DNA from: Anoplopoma fimbria
Taxonomy: Eukaryota > Chordata > Actinopteri > Perciformes > Anoplopomatidae
Reading direction: 5' to 3'
Assembly: GCF_027596085.1 (NCBI RefSeq)
Contig: NC_072456.1
Coordinates: forward strand, 24,395,218-24,459,217
DNA: 64,000 bases
Below the pieces are notes generated by a model that saw nothing but the letters and a program-made list of their open reading frames with translations, made no database searches and was not told where the DNA came from. The translations under genes were made by a program, and so were the position numbers. This document shows positions 1 to 53,483 of the stretch, piece after piece; positions within the stretch are counted from its first letter, which is position 1; every line of letters begins with the position of its first letter.

Positions 1-844
1 GGCAATATTTTGGCGAGGGAAAACTGACATGGCCATCTTGACCTTTCATTTCAGGATATGTAAATGAAAATGGGTTTTATGGGTACCTTTACAGATATGC
101 CCACCTTTTGCTAGTTAAAATTGTTTCGCCAAAAGCCATGCATTATTTTTGCATGCAGTATAAATGCGTTACTTTCGTCTATTCTTCAAATGGTTTCTGC
201 ATATTGGCACCTCTATAAAGTTTTGGACTTGCATACATTGGGAAGTCTGCTAAAGTTGAGACTCATGTAGATCCAATGAGCTCAACTGTATTTATGTGTG
301 ATGATGTGAGTTCCCATAGCAGCCATTTCCCATTAGACCTTTTTTTAAATGTACTCCTCTGTATAAAATAAAATGACCTGTGTGACCTCTTGGATATTAA
401 AAGCTTCATGAAACTTTACAACCACAACATAGGGAAGAGTTTAAAGAGGATTAAAAGAGTATACCTTTCCTAGGTATATTGACAATAATGGGGTTTCTGA
501 GCAGTTTCCAGAACACCATCTAATCATTCTTGCAGAAATCTCAAGATTTCCTTTTTGATGCCAAATCACAGCATGGATTTTTCTACATCCTCCCTTAAGG
601 TCTTGGAGTCTTAATGTGGTATTTTTGATTATTATCAATTCTCATTTGGTAAAGAAATGGTTAAAAATAGCACCAAAGCTGTAAACAAATGGTATAAATC
701 CCCAAAATGCTAACTAATTAGGTGCAAACCCGTTTCCTCTTAAAGAGCAAAATAAATTTAATAAACTTAAAACTTTAACTTGCAATACATCGCAGTTTAA
801 TATACTAAATCATTGTTAATGGTACCCATCCTGTTTGTTCTTAC
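1..844 (-). other. pfas intron (part), nothing else recognised
   Basis: This follows the donor at 844 and should be the 5' part of a pfas intron. Both strands were read for the glutaminase domain (expected signature of the AVLREEGSNGDREM type) without finding it. No repeat family was recognised. Confidence 0.6.
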
Positions 845-14409
<13,565 letters not shown>

Positions 14410-16083
14410 GACTGACGGAGACATGAGAGGAATAAATCCAGTTTAAAAACAGAGGCCTCCATTAATAAAAATCAATCCCAGAACGTCAAACATGATGAAT
14501 TGTAGAGTCGATGACCTTGATTTGGAACCGTCTTAATATTCTGAGGACCGAAGTCGATACATGTGATTAATGAAAGGTTCTCACTGAGGCCGACCTTTAT
14601 CTCCAGATCGGTTCAGGTCAAGAAGACAATAATCAGATATCAGGCCTCCAGAACCAAGAGGTGAGATCACATCATGCAGGTTTTACTCTTTCCTCTGGCT
14701 CCCTGTTTGTATAGTATTGATTCTAAGATCTTATTGATTACCTTGAAGGCTCTAGATTATATTTGAGACTTTTTAATCCCCTATGAACTGCTGAGGTCTT
14801 CTGTCTCTTCCAGTCCAGGAGGAACATTTAAGGGGACAGAGTTTTTGTAATCTGGGCCCCGAGTCTTTGGACCGACCCGCCTGAGGAAATAAGGCTGTCT
14901 GAGTCAGTGTCTTCTAAAAACATACTTTTATTGGAAAGAATATCAAGATTTTATCAGAGCTGTCCGATTGTTTTGAATGTTTTTCATTTCTTGTTTATTA
15001 TTATTATTTATTTTGCTGGGTTTTATGCATTTTATCATTCATTTGAGTATTACATTTCACTTTTAAGTGCTCTATTAATAAATTTACTATTGTGATTAGA
15101 ATTATTATTATTATTATTATTCAGACTAAGGAAATCTGTTGAGTAATTCTGCAGTGGTCTCATGGTAGATCAAACTAATCTCAGTTTATATACTTTTGAC
15201 TCAAATGATGAAAAATTGTCCTGTTTAATTTTAATAATAAAACAGGAACATTTTATTCTAAACAGCCCTTTGATGTTTTGTCTCATTCATTACCAGGACC
15301 AATGTGTATCTGAGATAACCTCATTGAACAGTTAGCTCACTGATTGTTTGCATGTTGCAGGTCACACGCTGTCAGGAGTCAGGAGCTTCGTGTTAGACTG
15401 AAACCTCTTCAATAAACACACTATTCTTAACCAGTACTGGCTGTGATGCCACTGATTATATCAAAACAGCCTGTCTGCACTAACAACATGAAGGGAGATA
15501 GTTACTTTTCTCAAAGTAGGTTTCAAATGTGTCTTCTTCCAGATGTTTCCAAAGACAAGACAGTAACTAGGAGCATAACTGTAAAATACCAATCCAAAAA
15601 AATCTAAATCTGCAAAATCAGTTTCTCCATTAAAGGCTTTCAACTCTGCAACACATTACAAACCGAAATCAAATAAATTCCAGATATAAAATATTTACAA
15701 CAGAGGTTTATTTCTGGATGAATTAAACCAAAGCTGTTACTATTTTCAGCTATTTGTACTGTAAATGACCAAAGTAAACTGGTGTATGTGTGTTGGCAGT
15801 GGTGGATGAAGTACTAAGATCTTTTAGTTCAGTAAAAGTAGCAGTACTACATTGTAAAACACTCTGATATAAGTAAAATACCTTAAATCTTACTTAAATA
15901 AAAGGACACAAGTATTAGCATCAAAATAGACTTTAAAAAGGTACATAAGTAAAAGTACAAATTGTGAAGCATGGCTTATTTCATAATAATATACATTATT
16001 GGATTATATTTTATTGATGCATTAACGGTCAATTTAATTACTTTGTATACAACTTCTTAGCTCAATCCATTTTAAACAAAACC

Positions 16084-16090
16084 TGCAAAG

Positions 16091-16172
<82 letters not shown>
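16084..16172. repeat. (TA)n followed by (CA)n microsatellite
   Basis: About 65 bp of TA then about 24 bp of CA, abutting the left inverted repeat of the MITE. A second TA tract of about 34 bp (16402-16435) flanks the right side. Confidence 0.9.
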
Positions 16173-16177
<5 letters not shown>

Positions 16178-16397
16178 CCAGTCAAAAGTTTGGACACACC
16201 TTCTCATTCAATTGTTTTTCTTTATTTTTATTTTTTTCTACATTGTAGATTAATATTGAAGACATCCAAACTATGAAGGAACACATATGGAATTATGTGG
16301 TAAACAAACAAATGCTCAACAAACCAGAATATGTTTTATATTTTACATTCTTCAAAGTAGTTGAATGAGAAGGTGTGTCCAAACTTTTGACTGGTGC

Positions 16398-16399
<2 letters not shown>
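16173..16399. mobile_element. Tc1-like MITE with 39-bp terminal inverted repeats
   Basis: The left end CAGTACCAGTCAAAAGTTTG (16173-) and the reverse complement of the right end CAGCACCAGTCAAAAGTTTG (to 16399) agree over about 39 bp with one mismatch. The ends match those of Tc1-family transposons of fish; the transposase is wholly deleted, leaving 227 bp. Insertion into a TA tract fits the TA target of Tc1/mariner elements. Confidence 0.8.
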
Positions 16400-16439
<40 letters not shown>

Positions 16440-16995
16440 AAATGTAGTGCAGTAGAAAGTACAATATTTGCCTCTGAGATGGTGTAGTAAAAGTATAAAG
16501 TAGCATTAAATGGTGATACTTAATTAAAGTAACTCTTAAAAGTACATAAACTTGTGCTAAAGTACAGTACTTGAGTAAATGTACTATTGTGTGATTGTGT
16601 CTTATAGTACTTCCATACTTGTAGTGTGTTTTGATGTTATGACACTGAAAGCTGCATGTTTTAATCATCAGCTTCATGCTCTGTTCTGTTAAACTGCATC
16701 TGTCCTATTCAATAAAGTTAATTCAAACTCAGGACACAAGTATTAGACTTTAAAAAGGTACATAAGTAAAAGTACAAATTGTGCAGAATGGCTCATTTCA
16801 GATTAATATAGAATTGGAATAAAGTTAATTCAAACTCAGGACACAGCGTGCACAACAACAGCATTGAGCTCTGGGTTTCCTACCAGTTAAAGTTTGCTCT
16901 GTTTGTTTCCCTTGTTTGGTTTCTTGCAGCTGCATGTGAGGAAGCTAAGAGGCTAGCAGAGTTAGCATTGAGCTAGTTAGCTTAGCTTCACTTAC

Positions 16996-17135
16996 CAGTA
17001 GAGGCTTCAGCAGTTCAGTGTCTGTGTTGGGGAGGAAAAGGAAACACTTCTGGTGAATGGACTCAGTGGAGGAGGTCTGCAGGCTGACAGGATGGACCTC
17101 TGCACCCACGTGGGAGCCTGTGCGCATGCGCAGAC
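16996..17135 (-). other. pfas: Probable 5' noncoding first exon of pfas
   Basis: On the minus strand a near-consensus donor (CTG|GTAAGT) ends an exon at 16996. The matching acceptor, a pyrimidine-rich tract ending CAG at 14412, sits two bases before the pfas ATG. This predicts a first intron of about 2.6 kb (14412-16995). The upstream end of the exon is not visible; it is placed near the NRF-1 and E-box motifs. Inference from splice signals only. Confidence 0.6.
17105..17132. promoter_or_regulatory. pfas core promoter motifs: palindromic E-box and NRF-1 site
   Basis: CCCACGTGGG (17105-17114) contains a canonical CACGTG E-box. Seven bases on, TGCGCATGCGCA (17121-17132) matches the NRF-1 consensus (YGCGCAYGCGCR). 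Both sit at the presumed pfas start of transcription. MYC/MAX and USF bind CACGTG, MYC is known to activate nucleotide-synthesis genes, and NRF-1 sites are typical of TATA-less housekeeping promoters. Occupancy is inferred. Confidence 0.6.
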
Positions 17136-17501
17136 GCTATGATGTTTTAGAGTGATAGAGTGGGAGAAGGTTACAGGACAAAAATCACTCTTTTTACTTG
17201 AGAGAAACTTGTGAAATGATAAAGTTAGATTGTCTGACTGGTACTGGACTACTTCCTCATGTGATCTGGACTGTGTTTGTTCCTTTCAAATGAAAAGTGT
17301 GGTTGTTTTCAGTGTTTTTGGAGTCTAGATTCAGTTTTTATATCTGGCTTCTGGGCTTACCAATTAAAACAAATAAAGGATTTTATATTTGCAGTGCTGT
17401 AAGGTAATCAACTACAATCTAGGGATGCTTTTACTTTATTTAAATATTTACATTTTATGCTACTTTATACTCAAGAAGTACTACCCTGAGCCTTCCACTT
17501 A

Positions 17502-17691
17502 GCACTTATTGTATTCATATTAGTCTGTTGCACTTATTGTATTCACATTAGTCTGTTGCACTTATTGTATTCATATTAGTCTGTTGCACTTATTGTATTC
17601 ATATTAGTCTGTTGCACTTATTGTATTCATATTAGTCTGTTGTACTTATTGTATTAGTTTGTTGCACTTATTGTATTGGTATTAGTTTGTT
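17502..17691. repeat. 28-bp tandem repeat, about seven copies
   Basis: Units read GCACTTATTGTATTCATATT followed by AGTCTGTT; the first five copies are almost identical and the last two are shortened or diverged. The array sits directly upstream of the tail element described next. Confidence 0.85.
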
Positions 17692-17875
17692 TCTGTACTT
17701 TTGCTCTGGTTTATGCTTTAAGATGCTTGTTTAAGAAAGGAGATGCACTTATGACTTCTGGTGACTAGTAGTTCTCTTGAATACCTATGTTGAATACACT
17801 TATTGTCAGTCGCTTTGGATGAAAGCGTCTGCTAAATGACTGTAACGTAATGTAATGTAATGTCATGTAATACTG
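17692..17875. mobile_element. SINE-like element tail (copy 1)
   Basis: Contains GTCGCTTTGGATGAAAGCGT and CTGCTAAATGACTGTAACGT, then (AATGT)n. The same tail occurs at 28830-28905. This is a common teleost retroposon 3' tail; the head is not identified. Confidence 0.55.
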
Positions 17876-18191
17876 ATGGGCAAATTTTATATTTTTTTTA
17901 AACATGGGCTGACTCCAGATCGTCAAATTTTCCTCAACAAACTGTCTGGAAATGAATCCAAAAAATAACAGGCAATAAAAGCTAATCTCCTTGTGTTGTG
18001 TGTCAGTGGTGATGTAAGACAGCGTGGCCTTTAGTTGACTGAAGTGTTGACAGAACAGAACTCATCTCCTCCCAAACACTGAAGACTCAGGAGCTGCAGT
18101 CTTAGATATATTTAATAAATTAAAGCCAAGGTACAAAAAAAAAACAATGTACATTTCACACACCCCTCCCCTCCGCCACCTACTACTCTCT

Positions 18192-18231
18192 CTTTATTTA
18201 AACTGTGACAAACTGTTTATTTATTTATTTC
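18192..18231 (-). terminator. ipo13: Polyadenylation signals of ipo13
   Basis: On the minus strand AATAAA occurs at 18193-18198, and overlapping copies lie at 18216-18230. They are about 2 kb past the ipo13 stop codon (20263-20265) and are followed by T-rich and A-rich sequence. No exon of another gene intervenes, so these are the likely end of the ipo13 transcript. ATTAAA at about 18111 is an alternative. Confidence 0.4.
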
Positions 18232-20262
18232 CCGCCTCAGAATATGACGACAGTACAGACCGAGGAACGTCCAATCGTACGCCGTTCAAATGAAGACTCA
18301 GAGGTTCTGACGACTCACTCCAGAGCCGACTCTTTCCTCTGAGTCTGTATCAGGTCCTTCTGCAGTGTCTCACACACTGAATACGTTTATCCCCCCTGAG
18401 CCTACCTCCCTCCCTCCCCCCCAAAACACATACATGCTACATGTCTGCAGGCACCTCGGATAAGACAGAAGGATTAGACTGAGATAAAGTTTATCAGAGA
18501 CCACGGAGTACATTTCAACGCTGAGTGATATTAGACGTCGACTGGTCCTGCCGATTCACCGGACAGTGTATATTTTAAAGCCGTCACATCACTTCACCGA
18601 CGATGATGTCTCAGGCAATAAATGGATGAGCACAGAATGTCGGTGTTAACTCTTGTTGCAAAAAAATGCTGAATAACTCAGAGAAGTTTGGTCCTAAACT
18701 CTCTAATCCTTCTTGGTCCTCTCCAAAGCAGTGACCCGGATGGATGATATGATTTGAGTGGCATTTTTCGTTTAAGAGCGGAAGTGTCAATAACAGATAT
18801 ATATATAGATATATATATATATAGATATCTATATAGATAGATATAGATGAGTGTGATCAATGGTTATCACTGGCCGGTCATTCCATGTGATAAGGAGGTT
18901 TTAAACAGATGGGTGCGATCGCCGGTGAACTACTGGATGTGCCAGAAAGGAGGAGTCTGAAGGAGTGTGGTGTGAGGAAAAATGGGTGAGCGCTCTTTGT
19001 TTTAAAAGACAGGAGGAAGTTATCGATGTGTACTGTAGGTCCAATATAAGTGCACTGAACAAGTGAAAAAAAAAAAAAAAAAAAAAAAAAGATTTACATC
19101 TGTGCACACACACACACACACAACCTCTCATACATACACACAGGTATGAACACACGCACACACTCAAATACACAGAAGTGTTCAGCAATAACTGTTAATA
19201 TGCACAACTTGATTAATATTTTTGCACGATTACAGTGACTAAGCCGTCCTTCGACAGGATTATTCATCCCTCCGAACACTCGGTTCCCTTCTCAGTTTCC
19301 ATCTTGTGCCTCTTTCTCACTACCAGCTACTATACTTCCCCCCCCACCACCCCACTTCTAGCCTTCTCTACAGGCAGTCCTGCTTTACCTAAGGGACCAA
19401 TGCATAAGAGACACTCTACAATCCGAGGAGACTGCAGTATGACCGGCTGGGACTGTATGTACATGAGGTACAGGTCGAGAGAGAAAACTGTTTTTACTCC
19501 AGTTGTGTGGGTTTTTTGGCTCTTTTTCCACTCATAGCCCCCAAAAAAGGCATAAATATATATCAAAAAAAAGTGGACGAATTCACAAAACATGATAATT
19601 TGGCAAATGTAGAGATCACATGGGGCGTGGCTGGGAGTAAAATGTAGTTGTGTTAATGTCTCCTGCAGAATTCCCTCCAGACATTGGTCCTTCTCTCTTC
19701 CCGTTAGCAGCAGCAGGACTGACGACCACCGTCTCTCTATATGTGTATATACGTATACATTTATATAATTCATTTGATTTATTTTGAGAAAATAATGTCA
19801 AGTAGCTACGTACGATACCACTACCATTTCATATGGACGCTAATCACCAGGGAACAACCTAGGGAACCACAGGAAGATCTAGAAAAAAGGCAGAACAAGA
19901 CAGAGATCGAAAGGAGGCGAGAGGCAGCATGCTGGGAGAGCTGCTCGAAGCTCTCCCAGAGAAATAACAGGAGAGAGAGGAGGGAGAAACAATCAATCGT
20001 ATAACAGAAAAAGGAGATCAGAGCTAAAAGGACTGCCTCCATAAAGCCACCGGGGATTTAAATGTTTGTCCTTTAATCCGATTGGTAGGTCTGGATTGGT
20101 TCCATGTCTTGTCCTGCGGCGGAGGGGTGGGCGGGTTTATCATTACAATCATTTCATGATGTCTTCGCTGATGTGGTTTGTGAGAGCTGTGTTGTCGTGG
20201 CATCCAGCTGTGTGGCGCCGAGGGCGGAGGTCACGGTCGGGCGAGAGTTCAAGGGTAGAGTT
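18232..20262 (-). other. ipo13: ipo13 3' UTR (inferred)
   Basis: This is 2 kb of mostly unique, non-coding sequence between the ipo13 stop and the polyadenylation signals. It contains a poly-A run (19064-19091 on the plus strand), a short CA repeat near 19107, and a TA/GATA-rich patch at 18798-18845. No coding exon is recognisable on either strand. Confidence 0.45.
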
Positions 20263-49423
<29,161 letters not shown>

Positions 49424-49599
49424 GTCCCCGCTGACCCGCAGCTGTCAAACAACCAAAGAGTAGCAACACAGTCAAGATAACACCCCTCCATTGTCATCAA
49501 CAACAAACAACAACAAAAAAAAAAAAAAAAAAATCTTTACGACACCTTGCATTACTTTACGACAGGCTAACCGGCTAGCTAGCATTAGCCCGCTCCACT

Positions 49600-49890
49600 T
49601 ACGACCAAGGCTAGCTTATATGCTAACTCCGCTATGCTATGAATGTGGTGGTAAATGTAGCCACGCAAGACGGATATACTGACGTTTTCAGAGTGTGACA
49701 GCATGATAAAACAATGGCGGCTCCGTGTTTGGCTTCTAGGTGGTCTGGGAGACCCGTGTTTTCACACCTTTCTGTCCTGCGACTGTACGAGACGATGCTG
49801 GCAGCTCCCTGCCGCTTCCCTGCCTCCGCTCCGTCACCAGCGAGCAACAGCGCGCTGCGTTCAGGCGCGGTGGGAAATATCAGCATCACA
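49600..49890. promoter_or_regulatory. ipo13 promoter region, possibly bidirectional
   Basis: This is a locally CpG-richer block in an AT-rich neighbourhood, just upstream of the ipo13 first exons. It has an ACAATGGCGGCT motif (49711-49722) resembling a YY1 initiator site and a TGACG half-CRE near 49679. No TATA box is seen. A plus-strand reading frame starts at the same ATGGCGG, so divergent transcription is possible. Confidence 0.45.
49603..49720 (-). other. ipo13: Probable 5' noncoding first exon of ipo13
   Basis: A perfect donor (GGTC|GTAAGT on the minus strand) ends an exon at 49603. A good acceptor (TTTGACAG|CTGC) at 49442 opens the exon that holds the ipo13 ATG (49441 downwards). The 161-nt intron between them contains a poly-A/T run. 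The 5' limit is a guess from the CpG-richer block up to about 49880. Confidence 0.5.
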
Positions 49891-49891
49891 G
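49714..49891 (+). other. Possible divergent coding exon or promoter-antisense frame
   Basis: From the ACAATGG start at 49714 a frame of about 60 codons reads MAAPCLASRWSGRPVFSHLS onward, rich in Arg, Ser, Ala and Leu like a mitochondrial presequence. It reaches a possible donor (CACAG|GTCAAG at 49892). No second exon is visible before 53.4 kb. It may simply be GC-rich promoter sequence. Confidence 0.2.
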
Positions 49892-50040
49892 GTCAAGGAC
49901 CGCCCAGTAACACAAGGATACATTTGAAACCCGAAATATCAACAACAAAAAAATCAATTAGATTTCAATACAAGGATATAAAAAAATCGGATAAATCATG
50001 AGAATATACTATTACTATACTATTTAGGTCCACAGCTCAT

Positions 50041-51310
50041 GTATTGGGTTTTTAAGTTTCGTTTCGGTAAAAAAATTCCGAGGAAAAGCTCTAAGGTGAT
50101 GTCGTATTTACAAACAACATTTGAATGCGGCATTTACTCCTCGCACATATTGTTTACAATTTTTTTAAATGGAAAATCTGTTTTTCAGATGAATATTCAC
50201 AAAAATGTATAAATATATATTTATATTTAATTTTATTTATTTTATTTTATTTTTTTATTTTATTTTATTTTATTTTATTTTATTTTATTTTATTTTATTT
50301 TATTTTATTTTATTTTATTTTATTTTATTTTATTTTATTTTTTTATTTTATTTTATTTTATTTTATTTTATTTTATTTTATTTTATTTTATTTTATTTTA
50401 TTTTATTTTATTTTATTTTATTTTATTTTATTTTATTTTATTTAATTTTATTTTATTTTATTTTATTTTATTTTATTTTATTTTATTTTATTTTATTTTA
50501 TTTTATTTTATTTTCAAAAAGTAAATATACAAAACACCAGGTATTGGGTTATATTTTTAAGTTTTTTCGTTCAAAAATTCCGAGGAAAAGCTCTAAGGCG
50601 ATGTCGACATTTGAATGCGGCATTTACTCCTCGCACATATTGTTTAAAAAATTTTGCAGAAAATAAATGTTGTTTATATATATATATTTCTTTAATTTAT
50701 GATTTTTCAAAAGATTTTTCTTTGCAGACATCAAAAAGGCAATCCAATGTGTTTTACAGATGAATCTTCACAAAAATGTATAAATAGATATTTTTATTTA
50801 TTTTTATTTATTTTTATTTATTTTTTTTATTTATTTTTATTTATTTTTTTTATATTATTTTATTTTTATTTTATTTTATTTTTTATTTTATTTTATTTTA
50901 TTTTATTTTATTTTATTTTATTTTATTTTCAAAAAGTATATATACAAAACACCAGGTATAAATAAATGTTGTTTATGACCTGGAAATATCCGAAACCCGA
51001 AATATCAAACGTGGAGGTTTTATTTAATTTTATTTAATTTTATTTAATTTTATTTAATTTAATTTTATTTAATTTTATTTAATTTTATTTAATTCTATTT
51101 AATTTTATTTAATTTTATTTAATTTTATTTAATTTAATTTTATTTTATTTTATTTTATTTTATCTAATTTTATTTTATTGTATCTAATTTTATTTTATTT
51201 TATTTTATTGTATCTAATTTTATTTATTTTATTTTATTTTATTTTGTTTTATTTTATTTTATTTTATTTTATTTTCAAAAAGTAAATATACAAAACACCA
51301 GGTATAAATA
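50041..51310. repeat. Composite array: (ATTTT)n tracts separated by a repeated flank module
   Basis: Long ATTTT/ATTTA pentanucleotide tracts (about 50227-50513, 50850-50929, 51020-51275) each end in the same module (CAAAAAGTAAATATACAAAA then CACCAGGTAT) at 50515, 50930 and 51276, and again at 52920. The left module GATGAATATTCACAAAAATG precedes two tracts (50186, 50759) and a variant lies at 52829. An AATTCCGAGGAAAAGCTCTA block is duplicated at about 50075 and 50575. Confidence 0.85.
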
Positions 51311-52600
51311 AATGTTGTTTATGACCTGGAAATGTCTAAGATACATGCAAATAAGAGGCACATTATAGTCAATTCACATGCGTATGCTTCACCTATACGA
51401 TAGGATTCAATGTCTATCTTAATACATGACATTCATTGACTGTATTTTCAGTTTCTGTTGGATGTTCAGTTTATTCAGTAGCTAAAATACAGATCACAGA
51501 AAGGGGTAATAAAGGTCCAAAGACAAAGTGACACTCAAACGACCAGATGTGTTCAACCAGATGTGGTTTATGTTTAACATGTGTGTCAGTGATGCTGCTA
51601 TATAACTGCCTGTGTAATAGACCTGTTGTGTTCACTGGTGCTTGTTGACATGTAAACTGGAATGAAGAAGGAGGAGTTCAGTCACATGACCATATTTACA
51701 AATTATTGCATTTTTCCCCACCTATGTTGCAGATACATGAATGCTATATATTCACACTCTTCCCATCCATGCAATCTTAATAAAAATGACAATACCATAC
51801 AATGAAATGGTAAATACTAAGTATATCCTATTTATGTCAATGATTTAGCAAATAAACTGGAGATCCCTGGTGCAGCAGAGAATGATGCAAAGGTCCATAG
51901 TAGATATGAAATCAAAATATATCTCAGTGCAAACAAAATATAAAATGTAGAGTTTGAAATCATTGCGTGCTATAAATGTAATCTCATTGGGACTACATCC
52001 TCCAGAGAAGCAGTGCAATAATCTGTAGTTTTGACACTCTTTTCCAAACAAAACACATTTCTTTCCCTCAATGTGAAAACCAGCTGTAGAGCAACAGCGC
52101 CCCCACATGGTCAAACGGTGACACCACACTTCAGTGAAACGCCCTTCAGAAACAGCCAGTCATGCAAAGAAATAGAGAGGATGATACAGTTTATTCTTCC
52201 GGATCAAGTCAAATACCCGAGAGAATATATATATTTATTTATATATACATTTATATATTTTATTTTATTTACCAGTTACTTTCTTTATACAGCATTAAGA
52301 CAACAAATACATGATATTATGATTTTAAAAAAATCTAATTGATTTTAGAACTCATTGCCTTTCCTTAGATGATACAAATATATAATACAGCCTACTAATA
52401 CTACATATATATAGATATGTAAGTAGCCAATAAACCCCACAAGTTATTAAGAGTTATTGTTATATTGTATTTTGTGAATAATAAAAATAAATAATAATAA
52501 ATAAATATATAATATATACTAACAATAGACTCGTCAGGCTGCAGTCACAACAAAGTCCCCGAGTAAATAGTGTGGACAAAATAAGTGACTTGCACTATTT
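51311..52600. other. Intergenic, AT-rich, no gene seen
   Basis: Unique AT-rich sequence between ipo13 and the mucin-like gene. No exon, RNA gene or recognised element on either strand. Confidence 0.5.
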
Positions 52601-52605
52601 TCGTG

Positions 52606-52771
52606 ATGCTTATAAAATTATTAATATATATATATATTAATGATTTTAATATATATAAAATATATATAAATCATTATATATATATGATTTTAATATATAT
52701 AAAATCATTATAATATATATATATATATTATAAAATCATTAATATATATATATTAATGATTTTATAAGCAT
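52606..52771. repeat. 166-bp AT-rich palindrome
   Basis: ATGCTTATAAAATTATTAAT at the left is mirrored by ATTAATGATTTTATAAGCAT at the right, with repeated AATATATATAAAATC motifs between. It can fold into a long hairpin or cruciform. It directly abuts another copy of the module described for 50.0-51.3 kb. Confidence 0.8.
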
Positions 52772-52950
52772 TTCTTTAATTTACGATTTTCTTTGCAGAC
52801 ATCAAAAAGGCAATCCAATGTGTTTTACAGATAAATATTCACAAAAAAATAATAAATAGATATTTAATTTAATTTAACTTTATTTTTTTACTTTACTTTA
52901 TTTTATTTTATTTTATTTCCAAAAAGTAAAAATACAAAACACCAGGTATA
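52772..52950. repeat. Additional copy of the 50-51 kb module
   Basis: TTCTTTAATTTACGATTTTC, CAGACATCAAAAAGGCAATC and CACAAAAAAATAATAAATAG, then a short ATTTT tract and CACCAGGTAT. Matches 50690-50960 with the pentanucleotide tract much shorter. Confidence 0.75.
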
Positions 52951-53212
52951 AAATAAACAACAGTGACCAAATAAAATACAATTAGTTAAAGCCACATAAA
53001 CGTTAAAGAAAAAAAACAAGAATAATAGTGATATATACCATATGCATATTCTAACATATACATAGCTGTGACAGTCTGTGTGAACAGGTCCACACTGTTG
53101 TTTTAATAAGCAGGCCCTGGTGGCTCTGTGGGGAGGTGTCAGTCTTGCTGCTGAATACGCGTCATGGCACAGAGTCAGACCCACTGACTATTATGAACAG
53201 AGAACACGTGGC

Positions 53213-53213
<1 letters not shown>

Positions 53214-53243
<30 letters not shown>

Positions 53244-53280
53244 ATGAGAGAGAGAATGAAAGGGGAGAGAGAGAGAGACT
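53214..53280. repeat. (GA)n tract in the presumed 5' UTR/promoter of the mucin-like gene
   Basis: Imperfect GA/GAGAGAAT repeats; another GA tract lies at 53395-53416. Both are within 300 bp upstream of the ATG at 53484. Confidence 0.8.
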
Positions 53281-53483
53281 CACACACTCCTCCTTCAGTC
53301 CCTTCAGCCACGCACACACTGGCAGAGCTGCTGTCTGCAGAGGGTTTGTACAGTAAACGCCTGCAGCAGCCTGGGATTTCTAAACCAGTCATTCAGAGAG
53401 AGAGAGAGAGAGAGAGACACAGAGTCCCAGAAGAGAAGACATTTGTTCTTAATAATTCCTCCCTGTGAAGCCTGAGGACAGAG

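Larger units (their letters stand above)
15797..16588. mobile_element. Non-autonomous teleost repeat with CAGTGGTGGA end, interrupted by a nested insertion
   Basis: Starts CAGTGGTGGATGAAGTACTA, continues AAGTAAAAGTACAAATTGTG, and ends with AAAGTACAGTACTTGAGTAAATG-type sequence near 16588. I recognise this as a ubiquitous fish repeat, probably a hAT-like MITE. A TA microsatellite and a Tc1-like MITE (16173-16399) lie inside. Partial duplicates follow at 16717-16846. It sits in the first intron of pfas. Confidence 0.6.
17150..18190. other. Intergenic region between ipo13 3' end and pfas promoter
   Basis: About 1 kb separates the two tandemly oriented genes. It holds a 28-bp tandem repeat embedded in a SINE-like element (17480-17875) and nothing coding. 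Confidence 0.6.

Noticed and set aside
441..638. Search for the PFAS glutaminase domain in the first 800 bases
   Set aside because: No frame resembles the glutaminase motifs; the domain must lie outside the window.
50125..50666. Phe/Ile/Leu/Tyr-rich frames of over 100 codons in the ATTTT region
   Set aside because: These are translations of (ATTTT)n; the 5-bp unit cycles through all frames without stops.
53108..53182. tRNA-like or SINE head (TGGCTCTGTGG and GAGTCAGACCC as possible A and B boxes)
   Set aside because: Box matches are poor and no cloverleaf or tail follows; it is more likely the 5' flank of the mucin-like gene.
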